Source: Pseudomonas sp. MPC6 (GTDB lineage Bacteria; Pseudomonadota; Gammaproteobacteria; Pseudomonadales; Pseudomonadaceae). Taken from it: a stretch of 64,000 nt of DNA. Location: NCBI RefSeq assembly GCF_006094435.1, contig NZ_CP034783.1, positions 647,001 to 711,000 of the forward strand. Direction: 5' to 3'. The notes beneath the pieces were generated by a model. The model saw only the letters and a program-made list of their open reading frames with translations. It made no database searches and was not told the DNA's origin. Positions within the stretch are counted from its first letter, which is position 1. The number at the start of each line of letters is the position of its first letter. A program made the translations under genes and the position numbers. Positions 51,075-60,198 of this stretch are shown here, piece after piece.

Positions 51075-51964
51075 TGAGCGCCCATTATCAGATTCTCCAC
51101 GACACCCATTACCACTACGACAGCCCGGTGTCCCTGGCCCAGCAACTGGCGCACCTGTGGCCGCGGGCCTGTGCCTGGCAGCGTTGCACCGAGCAGCAAT
51201 TGCAGATCAGCCCGGACCCGACTTCACGCCGGGACGAGCTGGATGTATTCGGCAATCCCCTGACCCGGCTGGCGTTCGAGCGGCCCCATGATGAATTGCT
51301 GGTCAATGCCCGGCTCACCGTTGAAGTGCTGGCCCGGCCTGCGCTCGACTTCAGTCAATCTCCCCCATGGGAGCAAACGCGCAATGCGCTGACCTACAGC
51401 AGTCAGCCGCTATCCCCAGAATTGCTGGATGCTTGCCGTTTCCGTTTTGAATCACCCTATGTGCATTTGAAACGCAACTTCGTCGAGTTTTCGCAGAGTT
51501 GTTTTCCCCAAGGGCGACCGCTGTTACTCGGCGTACAGGCGTTGATGGAAAAAATCTTCAGCGAATTCACCTTTGACGCCGAAGCAACCCAAGTGGCAAC
51601 GCCACTGGTGGAGGTACTGGAGCGTCGTCGCGGTGTTTGTCAGGATTTCGCGCACCTGATGCTCGCTTGCGTACGCTCCCGCGGGCTGGCGGCGCGATAC
51701 GTCAGCGGCTATTTGCTGACCCAACCACCACCGGGGCAGCCGCGATTGATCGGCGCCGATGCGTCCCATGCCTGGATCTCGGTGTTTTGCCCGGTGCTGG
51801 GCTGGGTCGATTTCGATCCGACCAACAACGTGCAACCGGCGCTGGAGCACATCACCCTGGCCTGGGGCCGGGATTTCTCCGATGTCTCGCCGTTGCGCGG
51901 GGTGATTCTGGGGGGCGGCAACCATGACCCTGAGGTCCGGGTCACCGTGATGCCACTGGATTAA
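51074..51964 (+). CDS. Transglutaminase-like cysteine peptidase
   Basis: A 296-residue protein with the same two-domain plan as the start of the 1091-residue neighbour: N-terminal beta domain (HYQILHDTHYHYDSPV) and papain-like core with Cys189 (RRGVCQDFAHL), His232 (SHAWISVF) and Asp248 (VDFDPTNN). No signal peptide. It begins in a TGATG overlap with the ATP-grasp gene. Probably the second peptidase or transferase of the conjugate system; the biochemical activity is unknown. Confidence 0.9.
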   Translation: MSAHYQILHDTHYHYDSPVSLAQQLAHLWPRACAWQRCTEQQLQISPDPTSRRDELDVFGNPLTRLAFERPHDELLVNARLTVEVLARPALDFSQSPPWEQTRNALTYSSQPLSPELLDACRFRFESPYVHLKRNFVEFSQSCFPQGRPLLLGVQALMEKIFSEFTFDAEATQVATPLVEVLERRRGVCQDFAHLMLACVRSRGLAARYVSGYLLTQPPPGQPRLIGADASHAWISVFCPVLGWVDFDPTNNVQPALEHITLAWGRDFSDVSPLRGVILGGGNHDPEVRVTVMPLD

Positions 51965-51974
51965 CCAGAAACTA

Positions 51975-52076
51975 CTGTATGAGCGAGCTTGCTCGCGAAA
52001 AACCTGAGAGCACCGCGGGGCGTCAGGCGTATGGCATTATCGTTGACGACCATCGCGAGCAAGCTCGCTCCTACAG
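51975..52076. repeat. REP inverted pair 7 (GTAGGAGCGAGCTTGCTCGCG type)
   Basis: Arms 51975-51999 and 52052-52076; the left arm has CTGTATGAGC in place of CTGTAGGAGC. The remaining ~100 bases to the next gene hold nothing else I recognise. Confidence 0.86.
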
Positions 52077-52181
52077 GGGAATGTGGGGTATTTCAGATTG
52101 AGCTGTGAGGGTCAGCAGCGGCGCTGCCAACCCTGGACACAGATCCGGTGGGCCTGATCAGATCATCGGGCCCTGAGGGTC

Positions 52182-52370
52182 TCAGGCGTCGGGCGCCTGA
52201 TCTTTCGGTGTTTCAGTTTCGTCTGTAGCCACTTCGCCTTCGGCATCTGGGTTCAGTGCTGCTGCTTCTTCTTCAGCGGTAGCTTTCTTGCGCTGAAGCT
52301 TTTCCTCTTTCTTCTGCTCCTTGGCCAAGTCTCTCTGACGTTTGGCGAAGGAATAATTGGGTTTAGCCAT
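52182..52370 (-). CDS. Small, highly charged hypothetical protein
   Basis: The 62-residue product has a Lys/Arg-rich N-terminal half (MAKPNYSFAKRQRDLAKEQK) and an acidic, Ala-rich C-terminal half. The basic helix could be an RNA- or ribosome-binding element; no known domain is visible. ATG 52370 is preceded by AGAGGAT; a longer frame upstream has an unlikely composition. It lies 68 bases downstream of the LOG gene on the same strand, so they may be co-transcribed. I recall a similar small protein at this position in other pseudomonads but know no function. Confidence 0.72.
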   Translation of the reverse strand: MAKPNYSFAKRQRDLAKEQKKEEKLQRKKATAEEEAAALNPDAEGEVATDETETPKDQAPDA

Positions 52371-52438
52371 GGGCGATCCTCTGGGGTCGAAGGTGAGGTT
52401 GAGCGGCGCGTATTCTGCCTTGTATCGATGCCGAGCCG

Positions 52439-53026
52439 TTAGCTGGGTTTTTGCTCTGTCCACTTTGGCACCACTGTCGGCTGCCAGGCATCCAGGGCAT
52501 CGAGCAGGGTTTGCGGCGATTCGCTCACTTGCAGCATGTCACGGTGCGCCTCGCGAACGAAGCCTTCGCCGACGATATGATCAAGAAAACCGGTCAATTT
52601 GCTGTAGAAACCGTTCACTTCCAGCAGCCCCAGCGGTTTGCCGTGGTAGCCGAGTTGGCCCCAGGTCCAGACTTCGAACAATTCCTCAAGCGTGCACAGG
52701 CCGCCGGGCAGGGCGATAAAAGCGTCGCTGAGCTCGGCCATCCGCGCCTTGCGCGCATGCATGCCGTCGACCACTTCCAGGCGAGTCAGGCCGCTGTGGC
52801 CGATTTCCTTGTCCTTGAGGCTTTGCGGGATGATCCCGATCACTTCACCACCGGCCGCCAGCGCAGCATCGGCGACGATGCCCATCAGCCCGACGGCGCC
52901 ACCGCCATAGACCAGGGTCAGCTTGCGCTCGGCCAATGCCCGCCCCAGGGCGACAGCCGCTTCACGATAAGCCGGGTTGGTGCCGGTACTGGCACCGCAA
53001 AATACACAAACAGACGCTAAAGACAT
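52439..53026 (-). CDS. LOG-family protein (cytokinin-type 5'-monophosphate phosphoribohydrolase)
   Basis: The 195-residue cytosolic protein has the Rossmann-like LOG fold, with GGGAVGLMG at 41-49, MHARKARM at 89-96 and the catalytic PGGxxTxxE motif at 107-115 (PGGLCTLEE). LOG proteins cleave the N-glycosidic bond of nucleoside 5'-monophosphates to release ribose 5-phosphate; bacterial members may be nucleotide salvage enzymes rather than hormone makers. ATG 53026 is chosen over ATG 53038 because GGAG lies about nine bases upstream. It lies next to azurin, as in P. aeruginosa (PA4923). Confidence 0.92.
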   Translation of the reverse strand: MSLASVCVFCGASTGTNPAYREAAVALGRALAERKLTLVYGGGAVGLMGIVADAALAAGGEVIGIIPQSLKDKEIGHSGLTRLEVVDGMHARKARMAELSDAFIALPGGLCTLEELFEVWTWGQLGYHGKPLGLLEVNGFYSKLTGFLDHIVGEGFVREAHRDMLQVSESPQTLLDALDAWQPTVVPKWTEQKPS

Positions 53027-53362
53027 GCCTTGCTCCATGGTCAGATGGCCACAGAGTAAAGGCAGGCAAGCGCCAGTCCAAGGTCTAAACGTCGCGTTTG
53101 GGTGTTTCACAGGTGCCGCTGGCGCCACAGGCATAGGCGGCGAGCAAACTGCACAACAGGCTATTGAGGGACATGTCAGGCGCTCCAGAATGATTGACCT
53201 GATGATAGGGCCGTCCTTGACCGCTGGCTGGTAGATTGTCTCGATAGGTGTCATAGCCCGAAAGTTGTATACAATTTTTGATTCAGGTCATAGGAACTTG
53301 CGAAGTTTTCAGGCAGTCTTCTGTCCATTCGCACTTTGTTAACCCTGCCTTGGAGATTCACC
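53027..53362. other. 336-bp region between LOG gene and azu
   Basis: Contains one possible small minus-strand gene (53085-53174), a TTGTATACAA palindrome (53265-53274), and a weak ANR-like TTGAT-N4-GTCAT (53278-53291). The rest is probably the azu promoter and leader. Confidence 0.5.
53085..53174 (-). CDS. Possible small hydrophobic protein (29 residues)
   Basis: The frame starts at ATG 53174, with CTGGAG 12 bases upstream, and encodes [20 protein letters not shown] then TCETPKRDV. The N-terminal half is hydrophobic and has three cysteines in all; the tail is charged. It might be a membrane mini-protein or a lipoprotein, but AYAC is not a good lipobox. It precedes the LOG gene by 58 bases on the same strand. 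Only the plausible ribosome site and composition support it. Confidence 0.35.
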   Translation of the reverse strand: MSLNSLLCSLLAAYACGASGTCETPKRDV

Positions 53363-53809
53363 ATGTTTGCCAAACTTGTTGCGGTATCCCTGTTGACACT
53401 GGCCAGCAGCCAATTGATGGCTGCCGAGTGCAAGGTCACTGTCGACTCGACTGACCAGATGTCCTTCGATACCAAGGACATCAGCATCGACAAGAGCTGC
53501 AAGACGTTCACCGTGGAGCTGAAACACTCCGGCAACCTGCCGAAAAACGTCATGGGTCATAACTGGGTGCTGAGCAAAGAGGCTGATATGCAGCCGATCG
53601 CCACCGCGGGTCTGGCCGCAGGCATCGAGAAGAACTACCTGCCGGAAGGTGACGCGCGCATCATCGCTCACACCAAAATCATCGGCGCCAAGGAAACCGA
53701 CTCGGTGACCTTCGATGTGTCCAAGCTGGCTGCTGGTGAGAAGTACGGGTTCTTCTGCTCATTCCCGGGCCATATCTCGATGATGAAAGGGACTGTTACC
53801 CTGAAGTAA
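53363..53809 (+). CDS. azu: Azurin (periplasmic blue copper protein)
   Basis: An electron carrier in respiration and denitrification. The 148-residue precursor has a 20-residue signal peptide ending LMA and a mature protein of 128 residues starting AECK. The copper ligands are present: His46 in MGHNW, then Cys112, His117 and Met121 in [13 protein letters not shown]. The Cys3-Cys26 disulfide is also present. ATG 53363 is preceded by TGGAG. It is monocistronic, with a strong terminator. Confidence 0.98.
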   Translation: MFAKLVAVSLLTLASSQLMAAECKVTVDSTDQMSFDTKDISIDKSCKTFTVELKHSGNLPKNVMGHNWVLSKEADMQPIATAGLAAGIEKNYLPEGDARIIAHTKIIGAKETDSVTFDVSKLAAGEKYGFFCSFPGHISMMKGTVTLK

Positions 53810-53823
53810 GCGAATCGAGTCAT

Positions 53824-53854
53824 AAAAAAAGCGTCCGCTCGGGACGCTTTTTTT
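53824..53854. terminator. Terminator after azu
   Basis: AAAAAAA-GCGTCC/GGACGC-TTTTTTT with a five-base loop. Likely bidirectional for azu and the convergent nadE. Confidence 0.92.
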
Positions 53855-53918
53855 GTGCCTGACGATAGACCGAGTCATCGTTCTTCGGCGCCGGAACAGG
53901 CGCCAACTTATTTACGGC

Positions 53919-54746
53919 TTACGGTGCGAACGGCATCACGCGCTTGTGATGGGTCTTTTTAAACGTATCGCAGATGATCTTGAACGCTTCCTCACGCACC
54001 GGCTCGCCGTGCAGGAATGCATCGATCTCGGCATAGGTCACGCCGTGGGACGCTTCATCCGGCTTGCCCGGCGACAAGTCCTCAAGGTCGGCGGTCGGGA
54101 TTTTTTCCACCAACGACTCCGGCGCGCCGAAGCTGCGGGCGATGTCCCGGACCTGATTCTTCACCAGGCCGCTCAGCGGTGCGAGGTCACACGCGCCGTC
54201 ACCAAACTTGGTAAAAAAGCCCATCACCGCTTCCGCCGCGTGGTCGGTGCCGATCACCAGCCCATGTGCTGCGCCGGCAATGGTGTATTGGGCAACCATG
54301 CGCATCCGCGCCTTGGTATTGCCGAGCACGAAATCCACCGATACCGCCTGCTTGCCTTCGAACGCTGCCACTTCACTGGCCAGGGCTTTGACCGCCGGAC
54401 CGATGTTGACCGTGTGACGCTCGTCCGGGGCAATGAAGTCCACCGAGGCCTTGGCGTCGTGCTCGTCGAACTGGGTTTCGTAGGGCAAGCGCACGGCGAT
54501 GAACTTGTAGCTATCGTCACCTGTGCGTGTGCGCAACTCGCGCATGGCGTGTTGGGCCAGCAGGCCGGCAGTCAGGGAGTCGACGCCACCACTGATGCCG
54601 AGCACCAGGGTCTTGAGCCCGGAATTGACCAGGCAATCCTGGATGAAGGTGATCCGTCGGGCGACTTCGGCCTCAAGGGCGGCCTGGTCGGCGAACGGCG
54701 GTTGAACCTTGAGCTGCTCAGCAATCTCACGCTGTACGGCTTGCAT
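53919..54746 (-). CDS. nadE: Ammonia-dependent NAD+ synthetase
   Basis: Makes NAD+ from deamido-NAD+ and ammonia. The 275-residue enzyme has the PP-loop ISGGVDS at 51-57 and lacks an N-terminal glutaminase domain, so it is the ammonia-dependent type. It lies four bases after pncB, so the two form a salvage operon feeding the Preiss-Handler route. Confidence 0.97.
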   Translation of the reverse strand: MQAVQREIAEQLKVQPPFADQAALEAEVARRITFIQDCLVNSGLKTLVLGISGGVDSLTAGLLAQHAMRELRTRTGDDSYKFIAVRLPYETQFDEHDAKASVDFIAPDERHTVNIGPAVKALASEVAAFEGKQAVSVDFVLGNTKARMRMVAQYTIAGAAHGLVIGTDHAAEAVMGFFTKFGDGACDLAPLSGLVKNQVRDIARSFGAPESLVEKIPTADLEDLSPGKPDEASHGVTYAEIDAFLHGEPVREEAFKIICDTFKKTHHKRVMPFAP

Positions 54747-54750
54747 GAAT

Positions 54751-55986
54751 TCACTCCTTGCTAGGTAGACTTGATGTGCTGGAAAGGGCGGCAGGTACTT
54801 GGAAAACGTGTCGCAAATAGGCGACGAAATTCGGGTCTTTGCAATGCGTCTTGCCCGGCTCGTCGGAGATCTTTGCCACCGGCTGGCCGTTGCAGGCGGT
54901 CATTTTAAGCACGATGCTCATCGGTTCGACACCCGGAATATCGCACGTCAGGTTGGTGCCGATACCGAAGCTGACATTGATCCGACCCCGCAGCGCCCGG
55001 AAAATCTCCAGGGCCTTGGGCAGCGTCAGGCTGTCGGAGAACACCAGCGTCTTGCTCATCGGGTCGATGCCAAGCTGGTGATAGCGAGCGATGGCTTTTT
55101 CCGCCCAGAGCACCGGATCACCGGAATCGTGGCGCAAGCCGTCGAAGAGTTTGGCGAAATAGAGGTCGAAATCACTGAGGAAGGCATCGGTGGTGATGCA
55201 GTCGGTCAGGGCGATCCCGAGCAAGCCCCGATATTCGCGGACCCAGCAATCGAGGGCGGCGATCTGGCTGTCGATCAGGCGCGGGCCGAGTTGCTGATGG
55301 GCCATGATCCACTCGTGGGCCATGGTGCCCAGCGGCTTTATGTCCAGCTCACGCGCCAGGTGCACGTTACTGGTGCCGACGAAGCGCCCGGGGAAATCGT
55401 GCTTGAGCACGTTCACCACTTCTTCCTGTACGCGAAACGAGAAGCGCCGGCGAGTACCGAAATCGGCAACCTGCAATTCGGATAATTCATCGCTGCCGGC
55501 ATTGGCGGTCAGCCAGTCGAACTTGCGATAGAGCTGCTCGCGCGCCTGCTCCAGGACGATTTCCCGGTAGCGATAGCGGTTGCGCACTTCGCTGACAATC
55601 GCCAGCAGCGGCACTTCGAACAGAATCACATGCAGCCATGGCCCGCGCAGGCGAATGAACAGCTCGCCGTTTTCGATCCCGGTATGGACGTAGCGCAAGT
55701 TGAAGCGAAACAAGCCGAGAAAGCGCAGGAAATCCGGTTTCATGAAGCTGATGCGCTCCATGAAACCCAACTGGTCGGCACTCAGGCTCAGCTCGGCCAG
55801 TCGCTCGATCTGAAAGCGGATCTCCGCCAGGTACGGGCGCAGATCCTCACTGTTGCGGCAACGGAACTCCCATTCGACTTCCACGTTGGGGTAGTTGTGC
55901 AGCACCGCCTGCATCATCGTCAGTTTGTAGAAGTCGGTGTCGAGCAGGTTCTGCACGATACGATCGGCAAACACACTCTCGCTCAT
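54751..55986 (-). CDS. pncB: Nicotinate phosphoribosyltransferase
   Basis: Converts nicotinate to its mononucleotide, the rate-limiting step of the Preiss-Handler NAD pathway. The 411-residue protein opens with [20 protein letters not shown] and has [24 protein letters not shown] (phosphoribosyl loop) and [13 protein letters not shown] 55986 ([12 protein letters not shown]) has GGAG 11 bases upstream and is preferred over longer frames. Unlike some pseudomonads, no nrtR or pncA gene lies beside it in the window. Confidence 0.97.
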   Translation of the reverse strand: MSESVFADRIVQNLLDTDFYKLTMMQAVLHNYPNVEVEWEFRCRNSEDLRPYLAEIRFQIERLAELSLSADQLGFMERISFMKPDFLRFLGLFRFNLRYVHTGIENGELFIRLRGPWLHVILFEVPLLAIVSEVRNRYRYREIVLEQAREQLYRKFDWLTANAGSDELSELQVADFGTRRRFSFRVQEEVVNVLKHDFPGRFVGTSNVHLARELDIKPLGTMAHEWIMAHQQLGPRLIDSQIAALDCWVREYRGLLGIALTDCITTDAFLSDFDLYFAKLFDGLRHDSGDPVLWAEKAIARYHQLGIDPMSKTLVFSDSLTLPKALEIFRALRGRINVSFGIGTNLTCDIPGVEPMSIVLKMTACNGQPVAKISDEPGKTHCKDPNFVAYLRHVFQVPAALSSTSSLPSKE

Positions 55987-56110
55987 AACGGGGGTTCTCC
56001 AGGCTGGCCGCGGCCCGTGGCAGCGACGTTGCAGCTGTTTCAATGAATGGGGCTAGTGGCGCATATCGGTGGTGAAGATTGCCAGCGTTTTTTTAGACCG
56101 CAGCAGATCC

Positions 56111-56202
56111 CTGTAGGAGCGGACTTGCCCGCGAAAGCGATCTACCCGTCAACATTTATGTTGGATGTGCCGGCCGATTCGCGGGCAAGCCCGCTCCTAC
56201 AG
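56111..56202. repeat. REP inverted pair 8 (GTAGGAGCGGACTTGCCCGCG type)
   Basis: Arms 56111-56135 and 56178-56202; the left arm has GCGGACTTGC where the right complements GCGGGCTTGC. It lies between pncB and the LysR gene. Confidence 0.88.
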
Positions 56203-56216
56203 GGATTGGGGCAGCC

Positions 56217-57128
56217 CTATATAGTCGGCACGACGGGACTATCAATCTGCTCCAGCATCCACTTCACAAAATCTCGCACTTTCGGCACTTCCGCCGCATG
56301 CTCCGGGTACGCCAGGTAGTAGGCGTCGGTGCTGGGCATCGCATGCTGCCAGGGTATGACCAGTTTACCGTCGGCCAATTCCTCTTCCACCAGAAACTTC
56401 GGCAACAGCGCCACGCCGCAGCCGACCTGGGCGGCGCGGATGCACATGTAGAAGGTTTCGAACCGTGGGCCGTGGTAACTGTGCTCGGTGTGGTAGCCCT
56501 GGCTGTCGAACCAGTCATGCCAGGCCTGGGGGCGTGAAGCGTTTTGCAGCAGGACCAGGTCAGCGAGTTGCGTAGGATCGGTGAACGGCGTATCCGGCAG
56601 GCTGCCCGGTGCACACACAGGAACAAGCTCTTCGCTGAACAGCTTCAGGCATTCGGTGCCGGGGCGCGAACCCTGGCCAAAATAGAAGGCAAGGTCGCTG
56701 CGACCCTGCAACAGATCGTCGGCTTCCTGTTCGCTGCACAGGTCCAGGTGGATCGATGGGTGGCGCAGGCGCCAGCCTTTCAAGCGTGGCACCAGCCAAC
56801 GGGCGCCGAAGGTCGGGGGCGTGGAGACGCGCAGGACTTCGGTTTCGCCACCGTAGGAACGCAGGTAATGGGTCGACATCTCGACCTGTGTGAGGATTTT
56901 TCGCACCTCTACCAGGTACAAATCTCCGGCCGGGGTCATTTGCAGACGGCGGCGCACCCGACGGAACAGCAGGTGCTGCAACAATTCTTCGAGTTGTGCG
57001 ACTTGTTTGCTCACCGCGCTCTGGGTCAGGTTCAGCTCTTCGGCGGCCCGGGTGAAACTCAAATGCCGGGTCACAGCCTCGAAACACTGCAGGGCGGTGA
57101 TCGACGGCAGATAGCGTTTGTTCAGCAT
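56217..57128 (-). CDS. LysR-type regulator, probable AmaR
   Basis: The 303-residue regulator has an N-terminal winged helix-turn-helix (about 1-65; LSFTRAAEELNLTQSAVSKQ) and a co-inducer-binding domain of the GcvA-like subgroup (TPPTFGARWLVPRL). It is divergent from amaB, with a 174-bp intergenic region, so control of the pipecolate/lysine genes is the natural inference; P. putida AmaR occupies the same position. ATG 57128 (MLNKRYLPSITAL) is chosen over upstream MLAIRDKKKG. No clear T-N11-A site was fixed by eye. Confidence 0.88.
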   Translation of the reverse strand: MLNKRYLPSITALQCFEAVTRHLSFTRAAEELNLTQSAVSKQVAQLEELLQHLLFRRVRRRLQMTPAGDLYLVEVRKILTQVEMSTHYLRSYGGETEVLRVSTPPTFGARWLVPRLKGWRLRHPSIHLDLCSEQEADDLLQGRSDLAFYFGQGSRPGTECLKLFSEELVPVCAPGSLPDTPFTDPTQLADLVLLQNASRPQAWHDWFDSQGYHTEHSYHGPRFETFYMCIRAAQVGCGVALLPKFLVEEELADGKLVIPWQHAMPSTDAYYLAYPEHAAEVPKVRDFVKWMLEQIDSPVVPTI

Positions 57129-57302
57129 GGGCGGTCCTTTCTTCTTGTCTCTTATTGCCAGCAATGCACAGCATGAATAAACGGAATGATATCTCTCTTA
57201 AAGGTCGTTTGTTGAGTAACCTCGGGGGCGCTAAAACTACAGGTCTGATCAGTCGTGATTTTCCGGCTGCCCACATTCTGTTTTTTGCTTGAGGAGTAAC
57301 CC

Positions 57303-58793
57303 ATGGTTGCCGCATTGCTTGATCGTCTTGGTGTGAACCCGGCCCTGTATCAGAACGGCAAAGTGCCGGTGCATTCGCCCATCGATGGCAGCCGGATCGC
57401 CGCCGTGAACTGGGAAGGCGCCGCCGAAGTCGAGCAGCACATCAGTCGCGCAGATCATGCGTTCGAACTGTGGCGCAAAGTCCCGGCGCCGCGCCGTGGC
57501 GAACTGGTGCGTCAGCTGGGCGATATCCTGCGTGAATACAAGGCCGACCTCGGCGAGCTGGTGTCCTGGGAAGCCGGGAAGATCACCCAGGAAGGCCTGG
57601 GTGAAGTTCAGGAAATGATCGACATTTGCGACTTCGCCGTGGGTCTTTCCCGTCAGCTGTACGGCTTGACCATCGCCTCCGAGCGCCCTGGCCACCATAT
57701 GCGTGAAACCTGGCATCCGCTGGGCGTTGTCGGTGTGATCAGCGCGTTCAATTTCCCGGTCGCGGTCTGGGCCTGGAACACCACGCTGGCGCTGGTCTGT
57801 GGTAACCCGGTGATCTGGAAACCGTCGGAAAAAACCCCACTGACCGCCCTGGCCTGCCAGGCGCTGTTCGACCGGGTCCTGAAAAACTTCAGCGACGCGC
57901 CACCGCACCTGAGCCAAGTCATCATCGGCGGCCGTGATGCCGGTGAAGCCCTGGTCGATGACCCGCGTGTTGCGCTGGTCAGCGCCACCGGCAGCACCCG
58001 CATGGGTCGCGAAGTGGCACCGAAGATCGCCGCACGCTTTGCCCGCAGTATTCTCGAACTGGGCGGCAACAACGCGATGATCCTCGGCCCAAGCGCCGAC
58101 CTGGACATGGCCGTGCGTGCGATCCTGTTCAGCGCTGTTGGCACCGCGGGCCAGCGTTGCACCACGCTGCGTCGCCTGATTGCCCATGAATCGGTGAAGG
58201 AAGAAATCGTCACCCGCCTCAAGGCCGCGTATTCCAAAGTGCGTATCGGTCATCCGCTGGAAGGCAACCTGGTCGGTCCACTGATCGACAAGCACAGTTT
58301 CGAAAACATGCAGGACGCACTGGAGCAAGCGTTGAGCGAAGGTGGCCGGGTATTCGGCGGCAAGCGTCAACTGGAAGATAAATTCCCTGATGCCTATTAC
58401 GTCTCGCCGGCGATCGTTGAGATGCCGGAGCAGAGCGATGTGGTGTGCAGCGAAACCTTCGCACCGATCCTGTACGTGGTTGGTTACAACGATTTCGACG
58501 AAGCACTGCGCCTGAACAACGCCGTGCCACAGGGCCTGTCGTCATGCATCTTCACCACTGACGTGCGTGAAGCCGAACAGTTCATGTCGGCCGTGGGCAG
58601 CGACTGCGGCATCGCCAACGTCAATATCGGCCCGAGCGGCGCGGAAATCGGCGGCGCGTTCGGTGGCGAAAAAGAAACCGGCGGTGGTCGTGAATCGGGC
58701 TCCGATGCATGGCGCGGGTACATGCGCCGTCAGACCAACACCGTGAACTATTCGCTGGAGTTGCCGTTGGCTCAGGGCATTACGTTCGACTGA
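57303..58793 (+). CDS. amaB: L-piperidine-6-carboxylate (aminoadipate semialdehyde) dehydrogenase
   Basis: Oxidises the semialdehyde in equilibrium with piperidine-6-carboxylate to L-2-aminoadipate, using NAD+, in the D-lysine/L-pipecolate route. The 496-residue ALDH has the Rossmann GSTRMGREV segment, ELGGNN with the general base Glu, catalytic Cys286 in GQRCT, and GGEKETGGGRESGSD near the C-terminus, typical of the ALDH7 group. It is preceded by GAGGAG and followed by amaA after a REP pair. Confidence 0.93.
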   Translation: MVAALLDRLGVNPALYQNGKVPVHSPIDGSRIAAVNWEGAAEVEQHISRADHAFELWRKVPAPRRGELVRQLGDILREYKADLGELVSWEAGKITQEGLGEVQEMIDICDFAVGLSRQLYGLTIASERPGHHMRETWHPLGVVGVISAFNFPVAVWAWNTTLALVCGNPVIWKPSEKTPLTALACQALFDRVLKNFSDAPPHLSQVIIGGRDAGEALVDDPRVALVSATGSTRMGREVAPKIAARFARSILELGGNNAMILGPSADLDMAVRAILFSAVGTAGQRCTTLRRLIAHESVKEEIVTRLKAAYSKVRIGHPLEGNLVGPLIDKHSFENMQDALEQALSEGGRVFGGKRQLEDKFPDAYYVSPAIVEMPEQSDVVCSETFAPILYVVGYNDFDEALRLNNAVPQGLSSCIFTTDVREAEQFMSAVGSDCGIANVNIGPSGAEIGGAFGGEKETGGGRESGSDAWRGYMRRQTNTVNYSLELPLAQGITFD

Positions 58794-58801
58794 CGGGCCC
58801 T

Positions 58802-58874
58802 TTCGCTGGCAAGCCAGCTCCTACATGGTTTGTGTCACGGCATATAACCTGTAGGAGCTGGCTTGCCAGCGAAG
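58802..58874. repeat. REP inverted pair 9 (GTAGGAGCTGGCTTGCCAGCG type)
   Basis: Arms 58802-58825 and 58850-58874 are perfect inverted copies, only 24 bases apart. They sit inside the amaB-amaA operon and are followed by a short TTGTTTGTTTG run (58876-58891). Confidence 0.9.
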
Positions 58875-58914
58875 CTTGTTTGTTTGTTTGTTAGGTTTCT
58901 GTTGGAGTCTGGCA

Positions 58915-60198
58915 ATGCCGTTACGCGAAGAGTGTCTGTGGGAAAAACTGACGCCGCAAAGGCCGGACAATACGGCGCTCAAGGGCGAAGTGAAAGTGGA
59001 TGTCTGCGTCATCGGCGCCGGTTTCACCGGTCTGTCGGCGGCGGTGCATTTGCTCGAACAAGGTAAAAGTGTCTGCGTGCTGGAAGCCCATCGTGCCGGT
59101 CATGGTGGTTCCGGGCGCAATGTCGGTCTGGTCAACGCCGGGATGTGGATTCCACCGGACGAGATCGAAGAAGGGTTTGGCGAAGCAGTGGGCAGTCAGC
59201 TCAATCGCATGCTCGGTGCGGCGCCGTCCCTGGTGTTCAGCCTGGTCGACAAATACCACATCGATTGCCAACTGCGCCGCGAAGGCACGCTGCACATGGC
59301 GCACAACGCCCGTGGCGAAGAGGATCTGCGCAGTCGTGAGCAACAATGGAAACGTCGCGGAGCGCCGGTCGAACTGCTGACCGGGCAGGCGTGCGAACAA
59401 GCAACGGGCACCAAAAAGATTGCCGCTGCGCTGCTTGATCGACGTGCGGGCACGATCAACCCGATGGCTTATACGACAGGTCTGGCCAAAGCGGCTATCA
59501 GCCTGGGCGGTCAGCTGTTCGATCATTCCCCGGTGACCCGACTCGAACGTCAGGGCCAACGCTGGTCGGTGCAAACGGCGCAGGGTTCGGTGCTGGCCGA
59601 GCAAGTGGTCATCGCCTCCAACGCTTACACCGAAGGCGACTGGACGGAGTTGCGGCGCAATTTCTTCCCCGGTTATTACTATCAAGTGGCCTCGGTCCCG
59701 CTCACCGAAGAGGCCGCGCAGCAAATCCTGCCCGGCGGCCAGGGTTCCTGGGATACCCGCCAGGTCCTCAGCAGCATTCGTCGGGATAAAGACGGACGCT
59801 TGCTGCTTGGCAGTCTGGGGAACGGCAACAAGAAGCCGACCTGGTTCCTCAAGGCCTGGGCCGACCGGGTTCAGCAGCACTACTTCCCTTACTTGAAACC
59901 GGTGGAGTGGGAGTGCACCTGGACCGGTTGCATCGCGTTCACGCCTGACCATCTAATGCGATTGTTCGAACCCGCGCCCGGTCTAGTGGCAGTCACCGGT
60001 TACAACGGCCGGGGCGTGACGACCGGCACCGTGGTCGGCAAAGCCTTTGCCGACTATTTGTGTAACGGAAATCCTCAAGCTTTGCCGATTCCCTTCGCCC
60101 CCATGCAGCCATTGGCAGCGGCGGGATTGCGCAGCTGTTTATACGAAGCCGGTTTTTCGCTGTATCACGCAGGCCAGTGCCTGCGGATCGTTATTTGA
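58915..60198 (+). CDS. amaA: L-pipecolate oxidase
   Basis: A FAD-dependent oxidase of the DAO family that converts L-pipecolate to piperidine-6-carboxylate, the substrate of AmaB. The 427-residue product has the dinucleotide-binding GAGFTG near 34-39, an ARG-like GRNVGLVNAGM loop and a C-terminal GYNGRGVTTGTVVGKAFADYL typical of these oxidases. ATG 58915 (MPLREECLWEKL) is preceded by TTGGAG; an upstream MFVCLL frame is not credible. A related putrescine or gamma-glutamyl-putrescine oxidase is the alternative, but the amaB neighbour favours pipecolate. Confidence 0.9.
   Translation: MPLREECLWEKLTPQRPDNTALKGEVKVDVCVIGAGFTGLSAAVHLLEQGKSVCVLEAHRAGHGGSGRNVGLVNAGMWIPPDEIEEGFGEAVGSQLNRMLGAAPSLVFSLVDKYHIDCQLRREGTLHMAHNARGEEDLRSREQQWKRRGAPVELLTGQACEQATGTKKIAAALLDRRAGTINPMAYTTGLAKAAISLGGQLFDHSPVTRLERQGQRWSVQTAQGSVLAEQVVIASNAYTEGDWTELRRNFFPGYYYQVASVPLTEEAAQQILPGGQGSWDTRQVLSSIRRDKDGRLLLGSLGNGNKKPTWFLKAWADRVQQHYFPYLKPVEWECTWTGCIAFTPDHLMRLFEPAPGLVAVTGYNGRGVTTGTVVGKAFADYLCNGNPQALPIPFAPMQPLAAAGLRSCLYEAGFSLYHAGQCLRIVI

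Noticed and set aside
53278..53291. An ANR box (TTGAT-N4-GTCAT) ahead of azu
   Set aside because: Two of ten conserved bases are wrong; azurin control by ANR is known elsewhere, but this sequence is too weak to call.
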